Of a DNA stretch of 64,000 nt, positions 63,674-64,000 are shown in pieces (the stretch's first letter is position 1; each line of letters starts with the position of its first letter). The notes below the pieces were generated by a model. The model did not search any database, had not been told where the DNA came from, and worked only from the letters and a program-made list of their open reading frames with translations. Where the stretch lies: assembly GCA_020073085.1 (NCBI GenBank), contig JAIQFV010000006.1, forward strand, positions 1-64,000, read 5' to 3'. Origin of the DNA: Terriglobia bacterium. GTDB lineage: Bacteria > Acidobacteriota > Terriglobia > JAIQFV01. Made by a program: the position numbers and the translations under genes.

Positions 63674-64000
63674 TTAACTATAAGTACATAATCCCCTGCA
63701 ATTGTGACGGGAAGGTATAATTGTGGCCTGTTGTGCCAGGGGGCAAATCCTTCCCGGTGGAGAGTCACCTCACGAGGTAAACGGTTCGCAATATCCTCGG
63801 TACGCCTCCGGAACCGGCCTCATTTCCCTCCCCTCGGGCAGAGTCAAGGTCTGAGCCTTTCCCCTCTCGACCCTTCCTCGAACGGGGCAGCCGTCCTTCC
63901 GGACGACAAAACCCCGGCTTGCGGGCATTCAGAACCGGCCGATACGGCCCCTTAGGCAGTCCCCCCCTCATCGCGCCGGGGCCCAAAGTTACTCTCCGGA
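63674..64000. other. Unannotated 3' end of the window
   Basis: These 327 bases contain only short GC-rich repeats (for example GGACGACAAAACCCCGGCTTG) and no protein-like frame. A gene may begin beyond the window end. Confidence 0.3.

Overview
The window reads as a piece of a Gram-negative bacterial chromosome at moderately high GC, most probably from the phylum Acidobacteriota. This assignment is an inference. It rests on TonB proteins with long cytoplasmic N-termini, paired LolA-like lipoprotein-carrier homologues, a Bacillus-type menaquinone succinate dehydrogenase pair, the order ispH - rpsA - sppA - HU - HIT, and many short palindromic intergenic repeats. There is no rRNA, CRISPR array, prophage or intact insertion sequence. 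Three tRNA genes lie between 22.0 and 23.8 kb.

Layout. 0-8.3 kb: a secreted serine hydrolase, a start-less gene fragment, a PAS-PAS-PAS sigma-54 activator, a STAS protein, the tail of a lost EmrA-type fusion protein still coupled to an intact EmrB-type exporter, and a cytidylate-kinase-like protein. 8.6-19.2 kb: an accessory block of small-molecule enzymes (RidA, DUF6130-cytochrome P460 fusion, epoxide hydrolase, crotonase, isochorismatase-like hydrolase, two alcohol/quinone oxidoreductases, two Rossmann dehydrogenases, a Tat-exported alpha/beta hydrolase). It is littered with palindromic repeats and gene tails and looks assembled by transfer. 19.2-24.8 kb: two tandem DUF4386 membrane proteins, an ECF sigma factor with a membrane partner, tRNAs for Lys and Arg, a hemerythrin-like protein and an orphan OmpR-type regulator. 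25-30 kb: a one-ring ClpB-type AAA+ ATPase, an M28 peptidase and two small envelope proteins.

30.6-41.8 kb is a central-metabolism block. Aconitase, isocitrate dehydrogenase and malate dehydrogenase run on the + strand. An acyl-CoA synthetase and succinate dehydrogenase A and B run on the - strand, without a cytochrome b gene beside them. Between them lies an M19 dipeptidase whose C-terminus is a TonB domain, broken by an apparent one-base frameshift. 42-53.6 kb holds two further TonB proteins, myo-inositol-phosphate synthase, a serine-synthesis pair (class V aminotransferase and SerA), two LolA-like exported proteins and GalU.

53.6-64 kb holds a zinc-ribbon membrane protein, a hybrid histidine kinase, an orphan FliA-type sigma factor, and the ispH - rpsA - sppA - HU - HIT series. 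The sppA N-terminus appears damaged. The most unusual signals are the dipeptidase-TonB fusion, several gene remnants caught in the act of loss, and several families of structured intergenic repeats.
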